Origin: Prevotella jejuni
GTDB lineage: Bacteria > Bacteroidota > Bacteroidia > Bacteroidales > Bacteroidaceae
NCBI RefSeq assembly: GCF_900187995.1
Contig: NZ_FZNZ01000009.1
Span: forward strand, 50,707 to 114,706
Length of the DNA: 64,000 nucleotides
Direction: 5' to 3'
The translations under genes and the position numbers were made by a program. The notes under the pieces were generated by a model that ran no database searches, was not told the DNA's origin, and saw only the letters and a list, made by a program, of their open reading frames with translations. Shown piece after piece: positions 63,970 to 64,000 of the stretch (position 1 is its first letter; the number at the start of each line of letters is the position of its first letter).

Positions 63970-64000
63970 TACCTTTGCATCATGAAGAATCACCAATTAT
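63970..64000 (+). CDS. Start of a gene cut by the window edge
   Basis: A TACCTTTG promoter box (63970-63977) is followed by CATC and an ATG at 63982, which opens MKNHQL before the window ends. The spacing between box and ATG is the same four bases as at aguA. The product cannot be told. Confidence 0.5.

Overview
The window looks like chromosome of a Prevotella-type member of the Bacteroidales (an oral Prevotella is my best guess, inferred rather than proven). The main evidence is the promoter grammar: boxes of the form TAnnTTTG, often with TTTG 19-21 bp upstream, precede many genes. Gene content agrees: VorB-type ferredoxin oxidoreductase, GLPGLI protein with barrel partner, a C-terminal sorting-like tail of Prevotella type, Bacteroidetes-style LptD, AguA/AguB and AsnA.

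Layout. (1) 1-5086, minus strand: ffh, folD, a mini-TPR gene, a ferredoxin and the start of vorB form one tight unit, followed by pyrK-pyrD. (2) 5087-20600 is an accessory zone on the plus strand. It holds about fourteen small, unrelated, AT-rich genes, several recognisable as polymorphic-toxin immunity proteins (Imm51-like, two SUKH/SMI1-KNR4, DUF416-like, possibly Imm11 and DUF4304). Between them are decayed scraps of Rhs core (YD-repeat and the terminal core motif), duplicated gene 3' ends and long direct repeats. No intact toxin is visible, so it reads as an orphan-immunity array built on the ruins of an Rhs locus. (3) 21001-24325: a GLPGLI-family secreted protein and its outer-membrane barrel. 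(4) 24771-30089: a 1772-residue protein combining a transglutaminase-like domain, DUF4011, an SF1 helicase, a Vsr/MTES-type nuclease and DUF3320. This is the architecture of the Hhe antiphage family. (5) 31278-31748: an XRE regulator with AT-rich upstream DNA. (6) 32586-64000, housekeeping and transport: holA, an HsdR_N protein, a TerB-DnaJ protein, a cyclophilin, a CD225/DUF2752/TM2 membrane operon, a TPR lipoprotein, aguA-aguB, asnA, tRNA-Arg(CCG), a dicarboxylate symporter, pepT, a Kef-type antiporter, Nif3, a zinc-ribbon coiled-coil protein, nitroreductase, two PLP enzymes, lptD, dnaX and an FtsB/DivIC gene.

Structures not explained by ordinary genes: (a) four TTGA-N6-TCAA boxes, which look like CRP/FNR sites, upstream of a strong promoter driving an unannotated 34-residue ORF with a hairpin-rich leader; (b) an exact 88-bp tandem array of degenerate tRNA-Arg copies just after the intact tRNA; (c) five copies of a modular 22-bp-period repeat built around acgcccttctt, plus an unrelated 22-bp-period repeat built on GTCCGGAC; (d) three copies of an 83-84-bp element with TTGCTGTCAT inverted ends; (e) a foldable ~100-nt segment beside holA flanked by two convergent canonical promoters, a candidate 6S-like RNA.

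All family names come from reading motifs by eye. No database search, profile search or folding program was run.
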